Below, piece after piece: positions 25,669 through 33,783 of a DNA stretch of 64,000 bases. The stretch is taken from NCBI RefSeq assembly GCF_011193355.1, contig NZ_CP049780.1, positions 6,476,534 to 6,540,533 of the forward strand, written 5' to 3'. Positions within the stretch are counted from its first letter, which is position 1. The number at the start of each line of letters is the position of its first letter. The position numbers and the translations under genes are program-made. Origin of the DNA: Streptomyces sp. JB150 (GTDB lineage Bacteria > Actinomycetota > Actinomycetes > Streptomycetales > Streptomycetaceae). The notes beneath the pieces are model-generated. The model saw nothing but the letters and a program-made list of their open reading frames with translations, had not been told where the DNA came from and did no database searches.

Positions 25669-26702
25669 CACCGTCCCGCGCGCTGCGCGCCCACCTCGGC
25701 ACCGCCGCCGGCGCCGTCCTCCTCGCCGTACTCCTCTGGCGGCTGGGCACCGGCCCGTTCCTGGACGGTCTGCGGCGGATCGACGGCACCGCCCTGCCGG
25801 TGGCGGCCGGCATCGGCGTGGTCACCACCGCGTGCAGCGCGTGGCGCTGGCAGCTGGTGGCCCGCGGGCTCGGCATCGCGCTGCCGTACGGGCCGGCGGT
25901 GGCGGACTACTACCGGGCGCTGTTCCTGAACGCCGCCCTGCCCGGCGGCGTCCTCGGCGATGTGCACCGGGCGGTACGGCACGGGCGCGACGCGGGCGAC
26001 CTCGGCCGGGGCGTGCGGGCGGTGGTGCTCGAACGGGCCGCCGGGCAGGCGGTGCTGGCGGTGGCCGGCGCGGGCATCCTGCTGGCCCTGCCGTCCCCGG
26101 TGTGCGCGGAGGCCCGGCAGCTCGCCCTGCCGGTGGCCGTCGCCGCGCTGGGCGCGGTCGCGGTCGGGGTGGCCGTACGGCTGAACCGGGGGCCCAGGGG
26201 GCGTACACGTGGACGGCTCGGGGCGGAGGTCCGGGCGGCGCTGTGCTCGCGGCGCGACGGGCCGAAGGTCGCCGTCGCGTCCGTGGTCGTCCTGGCCGGG
26301 CACCTCGCGATGTTCCTGGTGGCCGCCCGGATCGCCGGCAGCGACGCCCCCGCCCTGGTGCTGCTGCCGCTAGGGGTGCTCGCGCTGCTCGCCATGAGCG
26401 TGCCGCTGAACGTGGCCGGCTGGGGGCCCCGCGAGGGCGTCACCGCCTGGTCGTTCGGCGCCGCCGGGCTGGGCGCGGGCGAGGGCCTCGCGGTCGCCGT
26501 GGTCTACGGCGTGCTGAGCCTCGCCGCGAGCCTGCCCGGCGCCCTGGTCCTCGTCGCCGCTCGCCGCCCCGCGGGCCGCTACACCCGGTCCGCAACCCCG
26601 GCGGCGGCCGTCCTGGCGGCAGCGTCCTCACCGGAAGCGGCTGGCCCGGAAGCGGCTGGCCCGGAAGCGGCCGGCCCGGTGGTGGTGAGCAGCTCGAAAT
26701 AG
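25665..26702 (+). CDS. Flippase-like / lysylphosphatidylglycerol synthase-type membrane protein (UPF0104)
   Basis: A 345-residue integral membrane protein with about eight hydrophobic segments and the family pattern RWQLVARGLGIALPY, ALFLNAALPGGVLGDVHRAVR and VPLNVAGWGPREGVTAW. Members are thought to move or use lipid-linked substrates. The last 20 or so residues contain PEAAG three times, encoded by a 15-bp tandem repeat. The gene ends inside the convergent creatininase gene (124-bp overlap). Being the last gene of the coupled run, it suggests that the pathway product reaches the membrane. Confidence 0.85.
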   Translation: MTPSRALRAHLGTAAGAVLLAVLLWRLGTGPFLDGLRRIDGTALPVAAGIGVVTTACSAWRWQLVARGLGIALPYGPAVADYYRALFLNAALPGGVLGDVHRAVRHGRDAGDLGRGVRAVVLERAAGQAVLAVAGAGILLALPSPVCAEARQLALPVAVAALGAVAVGVAVRLNRGPRGRTRGRLGAEVRAALCSRRDGPKVAVASVVVLAGHLAMFLVAARIAGSDAPALVLLPLGVLALLAMSVPLNVAGWGPREGVTAWSFGAAGLGAGEGLAVAVVYGVLSLAASLPGALVLVAARRPAGRYTRSATPAAAVLAAASSPEAAGPEAAGPEAAGPVVVSSSK

Positions 26703-27406
26703 GGGGCGAAGGAATCCACCAGGCTCGCCAGCAGTTCCTTCCCCTTTTCCGCGGTGCCCAGGGAAGGCCGCCCGATGACCCCGGAATCGGTATAGGCGGA
26801 CATACCGGTGGTGAGCAGATGACGCCGGTCGTCGGCGACGAAATCGGCCGACTCATATCCGGGGCGGACGGATTCCGGATGCGCGTGCAACAGGATGGAG
26901 GTCTCTATTTCGCCCGCGTGCATGTCGGTGAGCAGCGAGGTCACCACCTTCGCCCGCTCCCGCGCCGTCTCCCAGTCCTCCGGGGCCGGGAAGAGGGCCA
27001 TGCGCTCGCCGCGCGCGGTGGACTCCTGGACCACGTTGCCCAGGACGTAGTTCCCGCCGTGCCCGTTGACCAGCACCAGCGCCTCGACGCCGGACCGGCG
27101 CAGCGAGGCCGCCATGTCCCGTATCACCGCGTGAAGGGTCACCGAGGAGATGCTGACGGTTCCCGGCCAGGCCGCGTGCTCGTGCGAGCAGGAGACGGTC
27201 ACCGGAGGAAGGAGGTGCACCGGGTACGCGGCGGCGATGTCCCGGGCTATCGCGCAGGCGACGAGCGTGTCGGTGGCCAGCGGAAGGTACGGGCCGTGCT
27301 GCTCGAAACTCCCCACCGGAAGAACGGCGACCTGCCGTGGCACACCGGCCCCCCGGGCGCGTACGTCCTCCGTGGTGTCCGCCGGCAACAGACCCGAATC
27401 ATTCAT
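26579..27406 (-). CDS. Creatininase-family amidohydrolase (ArfB/MftE-like)
   Basis: A 275-residue metal-dependent hydrolase of the creatininase family. Metal ligands are visible: E35 and H37 in GSFEQHG, D46 in LATDT, H116 in NGHGGN and E166 in HAGEIETS. Family members include creatininase, the mycofactocin peptidase MftE and archaeal ArfB, which deformylates FAPy-type GTP products. Beside a GTP cyclohydrolase with a FAPy-type signature, the ArfB role is the best guess; this is inference. ATG 27406 lies 40 bp from the divergent cyclohydrolase start. The C-terminal tail reads GPAAS three times from the same 15-bp repeats that give PEAAG on the other strand. Confidence 0.85.
   Translation of the reverse strand: MNDSGLLPADTTEDVRARGAGVPRQVAVLPVGSFEQHGPYLPLATDTLVACAIARDIAAAYPVHLLPPVTVSCSHEHAAWPGTVSISSVTLHAVIRDMAASLRRSGVEALVLVNGHGGNYVLGNVVQESTARGERMALFPAPEDWETARERAKVVTSLLTDMHAGEIETSILLHAHPESVRPGYESADFVADDRRHLLTTGMSAYTDSGVIGRPSLGTAEKGKELLASLVDSFAPYFELLTTTGPAASGPAASGPAASGEDAAARTAAAGVADRV
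26631..26674. repeat. 15-bp tandem repeat shared by two convergent genes
   Basis: Three near-perfect copies of a 15-bp unit (CCCGGAAGCGGCTGG) encode PEAAG repeats in the membrane protein on the plus strand and GPAAS repeats in the creatininase homologue on the minus strand. Repeat-number change would alter both C-termini in frame. Confidence 0.85.
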
Positions 27407-27446
27407 TTCTTCACGGCCTTTCGTCTCTGTTTGAGGAACTCAGATC

Positions 27447-28106
27447 ATGACAGAAAACATCGGCGTCATCGGCGGAAAGCCGGCGCACCGCACCGGCGTG
27501 GAACGCGTGGTGAATGCCCCGCTGCCGACCGTGTACGGACGATTCCAGGCGATCGGATATCTCGACCACGACCGCGGTGAGGAGCAAGTGGCGCTCGTCC
27601 ACGGCGAACTCGGCGCCGAGGGTGTCCTGACCCGGCTGCACTCGGAGTGCCTGACCGGCGACGCGTTCGGCTCACGGCACTGCGAGTGCGGCGACCAGCT
27701 GGCGTCGGCGCTGCGCGCGGTGGTGGCCGAAGGGGCCGGTGTCGTCGTCTACTTGAGGGGGCACGAGGGCCGCGGCATCGGGCTGCTCGGCAAGTTGCGG
27801 GCGATGGCGCTGCAGGCGGAGGGCCTGGACACGGTCGAGGCGAACCTGGCGCTGGGCCTGCCGGTGGACGCCCGCGACTACGGGTCCGCCGCCAGGATCC
27901 TGGAGGACCTGGGCGTACGGTCGGTGCGGCTGATGTCCAACAACCCCGGCAAGCGGGAGGCGTTGCTGCGGCACGGCATACAGGTCGCCGAGCAGGTCCC
28001 GCTGCTCATCCCGCCGTGCGAGAACAACATCACCTACCTGCGCACCAAGCGGGAGCGGATGGACCACCATCTGCCCCATCTGGACGCGGTGGCCCACTGG
28101 TCCTGA
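27447..28106 (+). CDS. GTP cyclohydrolase II homologue, Met120 type (probable FAPy-forming)
   Basis: A 219-residue RibA-type enzyme opening the imidazole ring of GTP. Zinc ligands C68, C79 and C81 are present (HSECLTGD, then HCECG), as are the phosphate/catalytic segments RGHEGRGIGLLGKLRA and SNNPGKREALLRHGI. Position 120 (KLRAMALQAEG) is Met; E. coli RibA has Tyr105 there. From memory, an S. coelicolor paralogue with this Tyr-to-Met change stops at the formylated product FAPy, as GTP cyclohydrolase III does. The neighbouring creatininase homologue would fit as the missing deformylase. ATG 27447 has GAGGAA upstream. No other riboflavin genes are near, arguing against a role in flavin supply. 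Confidence 0.88.
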   Translation: MTENIGVIGGKPAHRTGVERVVNAPLPTVYGRFQAIGYLDHDRGEEQVALVHGELGAEGVLTRLHSECLTGDAFGSRHCECGDQLASALRAVVAEGAGVVVYLRGHEGRGIGLLGKLRAMALQAEGLDTVEANLALGLPVDARDYGSAARILEDLGVRSVRLMSNNPGKREALLRHGIQVAEQVPLLIPPCENNITYLRTKRERMDHHLPHLDAVAHWS

Positions 28107-28132
28107 ACGGGCCCGGGGACGGGTCACGGCAA

Positions 28133-28162
28133 GGGCGGCCCCGGCGCGAGGCGGGGCCGCCC
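28133..28162. terminator. Bidirectional terminator hairpin
   Basis: GGGCGGCCCCG (28133-28143) and CGGGGCCGCCC (28152-28162) form a perfect 11-bp stem with an 8-nt loop between the convergent GTP cyclohydrolase and serine hydrolase genes. Confidence 0.8.
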
Positions 28163-28190
28163 CCGCGCCCGCGACGGCGGAGGCACCGGC

Positions 28191-29447
28191 TCAGCGGGCC
28201 GACGACGGGGACGACAGCGGTGCGACCACCTCGTGGACCAGCCGCTTCAGATCCGGGTACACGGTGTGCGAGCCCCGCGGCCGCAGCTGGGTGAGGAACT
28301 GCACGGTCAGGTCGCGGCTCGGGTCGACCCAGAACGTCGTCGTCGCCACCCCGCTCCAGCCGAAGGTGCCGAGACCGGAGGGCGCCTGGGTGCGGGACGG
28401 GTCGATCACCACGGACACGCCGAGCCCGAAGCCGACGCCCGCGTTGCCGGGGGCGTCGTGCGCCGGGTGGCTGCCGAAGGAGCGCAGGTCGGCGCCGCCG
28501 GGCAGCTGGTTCGCGGTCATCAGGTCGACGGTTTGCGGGGCGAGCAGGCGCACGCCGTCCAGTTCGCCGCGGCGGCGCAGGAACTCCATGAACCGGTGGA
28601 TGTCGTACGCGCTCGCCACCATGCCGCCGCTGCCCGACAGGAACCGCGGCCGGCCGTGCAGCGGCAGCCCCCGGATCGGCTCGATCCCGCTGCCGTCCTC
28701 CTTCTCGCCGTACAACTCGGCGAGCCGGCCCGCCTGTTCCCCGTCGACCTCGAACCCGGCGTCCGGCATGGCCAGCGGGCGGAAGATCCGCTCGGCGAAG
28801 AACACGTCCAGCGGCTGCCCGGACACCACCTCGATGATCCGGCCGAGGACGTTGCTGGCCACCGAGTAGTTCCACTGCGTCCCCGGCTCGAACTGCAGCG
28901 GCATCCGCGCGTACACCTCGACCGTGCCCGCCAGGTCGGTGCCCGGCGCCACCGACGAGTCCAGACCGGCCTCGCGGTAGAGCGCGTCGACCGGGTGGGT
29001 GTGGTAGAAGGCGAAGGTCAGGCCCGCGGTGTGCGTCATCAGGTGCCGGACGCGTATGGGCCCGGCCGCGGGCCGCGTACGCATATCGGCGCCGGAGCCC
29101 TCCACGTACACACGGGCGTCGGCGAACTCCGGCAGGTACCGGTCCACCGGATCGTCCAGCGCGAGCCGCCCCTCCTCCACCAGCAGCAGCGCGGCCACCG
29201 CGGTGAACGGCTTCGTCATGGAGTAGATCCGCCACAGCGTGTCCGGCCGCACCGGCGCCCCGGCGGCGATGTCCCGGTGGCCGTACGTGGTGAGGTGGGC
29301 GACCCGGCCGCCGCGCGCGACGGCCACCAGGAAGCCGGGCAGCCGCCCGTCGTCCACCTGCCGGGCGAAGTGCCGGTCCAGCCGCCCCAGCGCCCGCGCG
29401 TCCAGTCCCACGGCCTCCGGTTCGACCTCTGTGCGCAGCTGTGCCAT
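28191..29447 (-). CDS. Serine hydrolase, beta-lactamase/esterase class C family
   Basis: A 418-residue protein of the class C beta-lactamase/DD-peptidase/esterase fold. The catalytic S76-x-x-K79 motif (YSMTK) and Y194 of YSV (QWNYSVASN) are present, and a GWSG segment stands near the C-terminus in place of KTG. No signal peptide is seen, so it is probably a cytosolic esterase rather than a true beta-lactamase. ATG 29447 follows GGAGGAGAG. It is a single gene between a terminator and the MFS gene. Confidence 0.88.
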   Translation of the reverse strand: MAQLRTEVEPEAVGLDARALGRLDRHFARQVDDGRLPGFLVAVARGGRVAHLTTYGHRDIAAGAPVRPDTLWRIYSMTKPFTAVAALLLVEEGRLALDDPVDRYLPEFADARVYVEGSGADMRTRPAAGPIRVRHLMTHTAGLTFAFYHTHPVDALYREAGLDSSVAPGTDLAGTVEVYARMPLQFEPGTQWNYSVASNVLGRIIEVVSGQPLDVFFAERIFRPLAMPDAGFEVDGEQAGRLAELYGEKEDGSGIEPIRGLPLHGRPRFLSGSGGMVASAYDIHRFMEFLRRRGELDGVRLLAPQTVDLMTANQLPGGADLRSFGSHPAHDAPGNAGVGFGLGVSVVIDPSRTQAPSGLGTFGWSGVATTTFWVDPSRDLTVQFLTQLRPRGSHTVYPDLKRLVHEVVAPLSSPSSAR

Positions 29448-29630
29448 CGCTCTCCTCCGATCGCGTCGTTCGAGGTGCGATCGGGCATACCCCGTGCGGA
29501 CGCCCTCAGACCTCATCGTCCCTCTCACCCGCGGCACGCCGCGCCCTGGGCCTGCGACCAGGAGGGCGTCCGCCCGCCCCCGTCGCGCCCAGGTGCGTGA
29601 CCACCCGCCCACCGGGCATCGCCGCCGGCC

Positions 29631-31013
29631 TCACCCGCTCTCGCGTCCGGCCACCGCCGCCGCGCCGTCCCGCCCGTCCCGCCCGGCCGGCTCGGCGTCC
29701 TCCCGCGCCGCCCGCCCCGGCAGTGCGCACGCGAGCACCGCGCCCGCCCCGCACAGCGCGGCGAAGGCGAGCAGCGGGGTGCGCAGGGAGCCGAGATGGG
29801 TCAGCAGGGTCGCCGCGGCCACGCCCAGGGCCGGCCCGATGTTCAGCGCGGTCTGCTGGAGGCCGCCGGTCACCCCGGAGGACTCGGCGGGGGCGTGCCG
29901 CAGGGCGACGTGGGTGGCCGCGACCATCACCGTGCCGAAGCCGGCGCCGGCCAGCGCGAAGCCGGCGGAGAGGGGGAGGAGGGCGGACGCGGCGGAGAGG
30001 GCCGCGACACCCGCGGCGAGGACGAGCAGGGCCGTGACGATCGTCCGCCGCGCGCCCGCCCGGCGCAGCAGGACCGCGCTCAGCGGAGCGGCGGCGATCA
30101 TGCACAGGGCCAGGGGGAGGCTGCGCAGGGTGGTGTCGAACGCGGTGAGCCCGAGGGTGTCCTGGAGGAGGTAGACGCACACGAACAGCGCCCCGTGCAG
30201 CGCGGCGGACGCGATGACCAGCACGCCGAGCGCGGACCGGACGGCCGGGGAGCGCACCACGCCCGCGGGCAGCAGGGGGTCCGCGGTCCGCCGCTCGTGC
30301 CGGACGAGGACCAGGGCGGCGACGGCGGCGACCTCCAGCGCCGGTGCCGCCGAGGCGAGCCCGCCGGAGTCCGCGACGCCGGCCAGGCCGTGCACCAGGG
30401 CGGCCAGGGTCAGGGCGAGCAGCAGCGCGCCGGGAAGGTCCAGCCGTACGGCGGGGCGCGGCGGCTGCGGGGTGCGGGCGGTCAGGGCCAGCAGCCCGAA
30501 GAGCGCGGCCGGTGCGACGTGCGCGAAGAACACCGCCCGCCAGCCCAGCTCCGTCACCAGCGCCCCGCCGAGCAGCGGACCCGCGGCGGCCGCCACCCCG
30601 ATCGCGGCGGTGCGCGCGGCGAGGGGGCCGCGCAGCCGGTCCGGCGGGCAGGCGGCACGCAGCATGCCGAGCGTGGCGGGCTGGAGCAGCGCCCCGCACA
30701 CGCCCTGGGCCACCCGCAGCGCGATCACCCAGCCGATGTGGGGTGCCAGCCCTATCCCGGCCGACGCGGCGGCGAAGCCGAGCATGCCGAGGCCGAACAG
30801 CCGCCGGTGCCCGTACCGGTCGCCGAGCCGCCCGGCGAACACCAGCAGCGCGGCCACCGCCACGAGATACCCGGTCGTGGTCCACTGCGCCTGCGCGAAG
30901 GAGGCGCCGAGGTCCCGTTGCAGGGTGGGCTGGGCGATCGTCAGGAGGGTGCCGTCCAGGGCGACCACCACGGCCCCCGCGACGCTGCTCGCCAGCGCCA
31001 GACGGCGGTTCAC
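29631..31013 (-). CDS. MFS drug-exporter-like transporter (DHA2-type)
   Basis: A proton-driven exporter of 460 residues with about 12-14 transmembrane helices. It has the DHA2 start VVALDGTLLTIAQPTLQRDL, the loop 2-3 signature GRLGDRYGHRR, and motif C-like PLLGGALVTELGWRAVFF. The GTG at 31013 overlaps the stop of the tetR gene (GTGA), so regulator and pump are one unit, a common arrangement for inducible efflux. The substrate is unknown. The C-terminal 25 residues are polar and disordered. Confidence 0.9.
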   Translation of the reverse strand: MNRRLALASSVAGAVVVALDGTLLTIAQPTLQRDLGASFAQAQWTTTGYLVAVAALLVFAGRLGDRYGHRRLFGLGMLGFAAASAGIGLAPHIGWVIALRVAQGVCGALLQPATLGMLRAACPPDRLRGPLAARTAAIGVAAAAGPLLGGALVTELGWRAVFFAHVAPAALFGLLALTARTPQPPRPAVRLDLPGALLLALTLAALVHGLAGVADSGGLASAAPALEVAAVAALVLVRHERRTADPLLPAGVVRSPAVRSALGVLVIASAALHGALFVCVYLLQDTLGLTAFDTTLRSLPLALCMIAAAPLSAVLLRRAGARRTIVTALLVLAAGVAALSAASALLPLSAGFALAGAGFGTVMVAATHVALRHAPAESSGVTGGLQQTALNIGPALGVAAATLLTHLGSLRTPLLAFAALCGAGAVLACALPGRAAREDAEPAGRDGRDGAAAVAGRESG

Positions 31014-31603
31014 CGGCCCGGCCCGGGGCCGAGATGGGCGTCGACGGCCATGTGCAGCAGCGGTCCGAAGTCCTCGCTGCCGGTGGCGAGTTGCAGACTT
31101 CCCCAGCTCCACAGCTGGGCCATGCCGTGCAGGTTCGCCCACAGCGCGCCCGCCACCGCCCGGGCGTCGGCGTCGGGACGGGCCCGGCCGGCCAGCTGCA
31201 CCAGGACGCCGAACAGCGGCAGACTGGTGTCCCGCAGCCGCAAGTGCCCGCTCGCGAGCAGGTCGTGACGAAACATCAGCTCGAACATGCCGGGGTGGTC
31301 CAGCGCGAACCGCAGGTAGGCCCGGCCGAGCGCGGTGATCTGCTCGCGCGGGCTCGCCGTACCGTCCCCGACCGCCTCGCTCACCCGCTCGCCCAGCGTC
31401 TCGAAGCCCCGCCGGGCGATCGCCGACAGCAGGTCCCGATGGGTGGGGAAGTGGCGGCGCGGCGCCCCGTGGGAGACCCCGGCCCTGCGGGCGATCTCCC
31501 GCAGGGTCAGCGCCCCGGCGCCCTCCCGGTTCACCAGGTCGACGCCGACCTCCACCAGCCGGGCGCGCAGGCCCCCGGGTTCCCGATCTTCCGCCACCGT
31601 CAT
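31010..31603 (-). CDS. TetR-family regulator of the MFS exporter
   Basis: A 197-residue repressor. The HTH is TLREIARRAGVSHGAPRRHF (about residues 33-52), and the C-terminal domain has FALDHPGMFELMFRHD and a WANLHGMAQLWSWG helix typical of the TetR_C_13 type. It probably senses an exported compound and controls itself, the pump and perhaps the divergent PPOX gene through the palindromes at 31607-31640. The ATG has no Shine-Dalgarno; TAGACA ends about 7 nt before it, so the mRNA may be leaderless. Confidence 0.9.
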   Translation of the reverse strand: MTVAEDREPGGLRARLVEVGVDLVNREGAGALTLREIARRAGVSHGAPRRHFPTHRDLLSAIARRGFETLGERVSEAVGDGTASPREQITALGRAYLRFALDHPGMFELMFRHDLLASGHLRLRDTSLPLFGVLVQLAGRARPDADARAVAGALWANLHGMAQLWSWGSLQLATGSEDFGPLLHMAVDAHLGPGPGR

Positions 31604-31625
31604 GGACGGTGTCTACCAGGTCGCC

Positions 31626-31640
31626 GTAGACACTGTCTAC
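31626..31640. promoter_or_regulatory. Probable TetR operator
   Basis: GTAGACACTGTCTAC is a perfect 7-bp inverted repeat around one base, between the tetR and PPOX genes. A second half-match, GGTGTCTACC, lies at about 31609-31618, so two dimers could bind. Confidence 0.6.
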
Positions 31641-31688
31641 TCGTACTGCCGCGGGAATGCGGACCGCCGCGGACGGGTTGACCGACGC

Positions 31689-32117
31689 ATGACCCAGGAC
31701 GACGCCCTGCTGCACCTGCTCTCCGCGAGCCACGACGGAGTGCTCGTCACCCTCAAACGCGACGGCCGCCCCCAGCTGTCCAACGTCAGCCACGCCTACG
31801 ACCCGGACGAGCGGATCTTGCGCGTCTCCGTCACCGACGACCGCGCCAAGACCCGCAACCTGCGCCGCGATCCCCGCGCCTCGTACCACGTCACCACCGC
31901 CGACCGCTGGGCCTACGCGGTAGCCGAGGGCACCGCCGACCTCTCGCCCGTCGCCCGCGACCCGCACGACGAGACGGTCGAGGAACTGATCCGCCTCTAC
32001 CGCGCCGTCCGCGGCGAGCACCCCGACTGGGACGACTACCGGGCAGCCATGGTCCGCGACCGGCGCCTGGTGCTGCGCCTGCGCGTCGAGCGGGTGTACG
32101 GCGTCCCGCCGCGCTAG
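31689..32117 (+). CDS. PPOX-class F420-dependent oxidoreductase-like protein
   Basis: A 142-residue split-barrel flavin/F420-binding protein. The pattern LLSASHDGVLVTLKRDGRPQ, LSNVSHAYDP, VSVTDDRAKTRNLRRDP and a C-terminal RLVLRLRVERVYG is typical of the actinobacterial PPOX family, which uses F420 or FMN to reduce small molecules. It is divergent from the tetR-MFS unit across an operator, so it may belong to the same detoxification response. The ribosome-binding site before the ATG is poor. Confidence 0.85.
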   Translation: MTQDDALLHLLSASHDGVLVTLKRDGRPQLSNVSHAYDPDERILRVSVTDDRAKTRNLRRDPRASYHVTTADRWAYAVAEGTADLSPVARDPHDETVEELIRLYRAVRGEHPDWDDYRAAMVRDRRLVLRLRVERVYGVPPR

Positions 32118-32200
32118 GGGGTGTTGTCTCGTCGATCAGGCCGGATCAGCGAGCGGTGCCAGGCGCCGGGAGCCCAGGCATGATCGGCGAGCCCCCAGGG
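32118..32200. mobile_element. Possible insertion-sequence end relic
   Basis: The 80 bp after the PPOX gene begin GGGGGTGTTGTCTCGTCGAT and run to GCGAGCC. From memory this resembles the terminal repeat and flank of Streptomyces IS elements ending in GAGACAACACCC. No second end or transposase frame is present nearby. Confidence 0.25.
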
Positions 32201-32204
32201 GCGG

Positions 32205-33677
32205 TCAGAGCCGGTTGAAGGTCCGCGACACACCGGCGACCACGGCCGTCGCCAGGATCCAGCCGGTGAGGACCAGGACGTACGACAGCGCCTGGTGCCG
32301 ACCCTCGGGCGCGAACGCGGCCTCCTGCCCGAAGGAGATCACCGGCAGCAGCAGGTCGAGGGTGTAGAACACCGGGTTGAAGTCCGGCGCCTCGCCCGGC
32401 TTCAGCGGCGGCGGAGGCTCCAGCGCGTAGGCGACCGAGCCGACGGCGAGCAGGGACAGCAGCCAGCCGAAGGCCCGCATCGGCCGGAAGCCGTAGCCGA
32501 CGGCGGCGTCCTGGACATGGCCCCACAGCCGGCCGTACCAGGGGAGGGTGGAGCGGTGCCGGCGCTGTTTGGCGAGCTGGACCAGCCGGGCCGCGTGATC
32601 GTCGCCGATCCGCCGGTAGGCGGCGGTCAACTGCTCGTAGGCGTGCGGGACATAGCCGTCGCCGTCCCGCTCCAGCATCGGCAGCCGCCGCTCGGCGGGC
32701 TCGTGCGGGGTGAGGGAGGTGTAGCCGAGGCCGCTGATCAGCACCCGCCGCGGCAGCATCTCCGGCTCCACGAACAGCACCTCGACCTGGGCGCGGCGCA
32801 GGTTCAGCGTGCCCTCCATCGCCGGTCCCCGGCGCAGCCACAGCTCCCCGATGGTGGCGCTGGTCGCCCGCAGCGCCGCGTCGGCGGGGTTGGACAGCCG
32901 GGCGTACGACAGGTCCAGGCGGCCCGCGATCCGCGCGCCGCGCAGTCCGACCCAGCCGCGCACCTGGGCCTCCCGCAGCAGGAAGTCCCCCTCCACGGTG
33001 AGGGTCTGGGCGTCGATGACGATGTCCCGGTCCGGGTCCCGGTCGAGCCGGGCCTCCCTGAAGTCGACCGAGCCGGTGACCGAGGCGCCGTTCAGCCGTA
33101 TCTCGCCGCGGGCGCGCAGCCGGGGCGCCCACAGATCGTCACTGATCACCGCCTGGTTGAGCTTGAGCGCCGGCCCCGCCCCGTCCGGCGCGCTCAGCTC
33201 GGCGTCCTCCAGGAAGAGCGCGCCGGATATCTGGGTGCCCGCGAGCTGCACCGGCCCGAAGATCCGGCAGCCGCTCAGCCGCAGGGTGCCGTCGACGCGG
33301 GCGCTGCCGAGGCCGAGGCCGGGGAGGACGGAGCCGTGCAGGCTGAGCCGGCGCAGCTGGATGCCGTACAGCTCGGGCCGGTCGGTGAAGTGGCAGTGGC
33401 TGAGGCGGACCGGGTGGGAGTCGAGGAGGGCGTGGGTGAGGTCGAGCGGGCCGGTGATCCGGGCGCCGCTGACCTTCATGGCCGCGATCTCGCCGTCCTC
33501 CTGCGGCGCGCGCAGCAGCAGGGCCTTCAGCACCGAGGCGCGCAGGGTGCGTTCGGGACCCCAGGAGGCGCCGTCCGCGGCGTCCTCGCCGTCGCGGGTG
33601 CGGAAGTCGACCCGCTCACCGCGGGCGAAGGCCCGCCAGACGCGCAGTTCGGCCGGTGTCAGATCGTCGATCTCCAT
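32205..33677 (-). CDS. Membrane-anchored beta-helix (pentapeptide-like) protein
   Basis: A 490-residue protein often labelled membrane-associated oxidoreductase in Streptomyces, without a visible redox motif. Residues about 60-300 show spaced hydrophobic residues typical of a right-handed beta-helix (ITGPLDLTHALL, VDGTLRLSGCRI, IAGRLDLSYARL). The C-terminal part has a helical segment (YEQLTAAYRRIGDDHAARLV) and two transmembrane helices (about 403-420 and 465-485). It probably sits on the inner face of the membrane. Function unknown. It lies 3' of gnd on the same strand, but a strong terminator separates them. Confidence 0.8.
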   Translation of the reverse strand: MEIDDLTPAELRVWRAFARGERVDFRTRDGEDAADGASWGPERTLRASVLKALLLRAPQEDGEIAAMKVSGARITGPLDLTHALLDSHPVRLSHCHFTDRPELYGIQLRRLSLHGSVLPGLGLGSARVDGTLRLSGCRIFGPVQLAGTQISGALFLEDAELSAPDGAGPALKLNQAVISDDLWAPRLRARGEIRLNGASVTGSVDFREARLDRDPDRDIVIDAQTLTVEGDFLLREAQVRGWVGLRGARIAGRLDLSYARLSNPADAALRATSATIGELWLRRGPAMEGTLNLRRAQVEVLFVEPEMLPRRVLISGLGYTSLTPHEPAERRLPMLERDGDGYVPHAYEQLTAAYRRIGDDHAARLVQLAKQRRHRSTLPWYGRLWGHVQDAAVGYGFRPMRAFGWLLSLLAVGSVAYALEPPPPLKPGEAPDFNPVFYTLDLLLPVISFGQEAAFAPEGRHQALSYVLVLTGWILATAVVAGVSRTFNRL

Positions 33678-33733
33678 CAGCCGCGACTCTGGCGGGCCCG
33701 TTGGGCAGTGTCAACTCACCCCGAGGGGGGAGG

Positions 33734-33764
33734 CGTTCCGCTCGGCGACGAGGCGAGCGGAACG
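33734..33764. terminator. Terminator of the pentose-phosphate operon
   Basis: CGTTCCGCTCG (33734-33744) and CGAGCGGAACG (33754-33764) form a perfect 11-bp stem with a 9-nt loop. Outer GAGGGG and CCCCTC arms can extend it. It follows the gnd stop by 19 nt on the minus strand. Confidence 0.8.
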
Positions 33765-33783
33765 GCGGATCCCCTCAGGGCGT

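Noticed and set aside
27407..27446. FMN riboswitch before the GTP cyclohydrolase gene
   Set aside because: The divergent gap is only 40 bp, too short for the element, and no matching conserved bases are seen.
28191..29447. Antibiotic-resistance beta-lactamase
   Set aside because: SxxK and YSV motifs are shared with esterases. There is no signal peptide and no KTG, so resistance is not supported.
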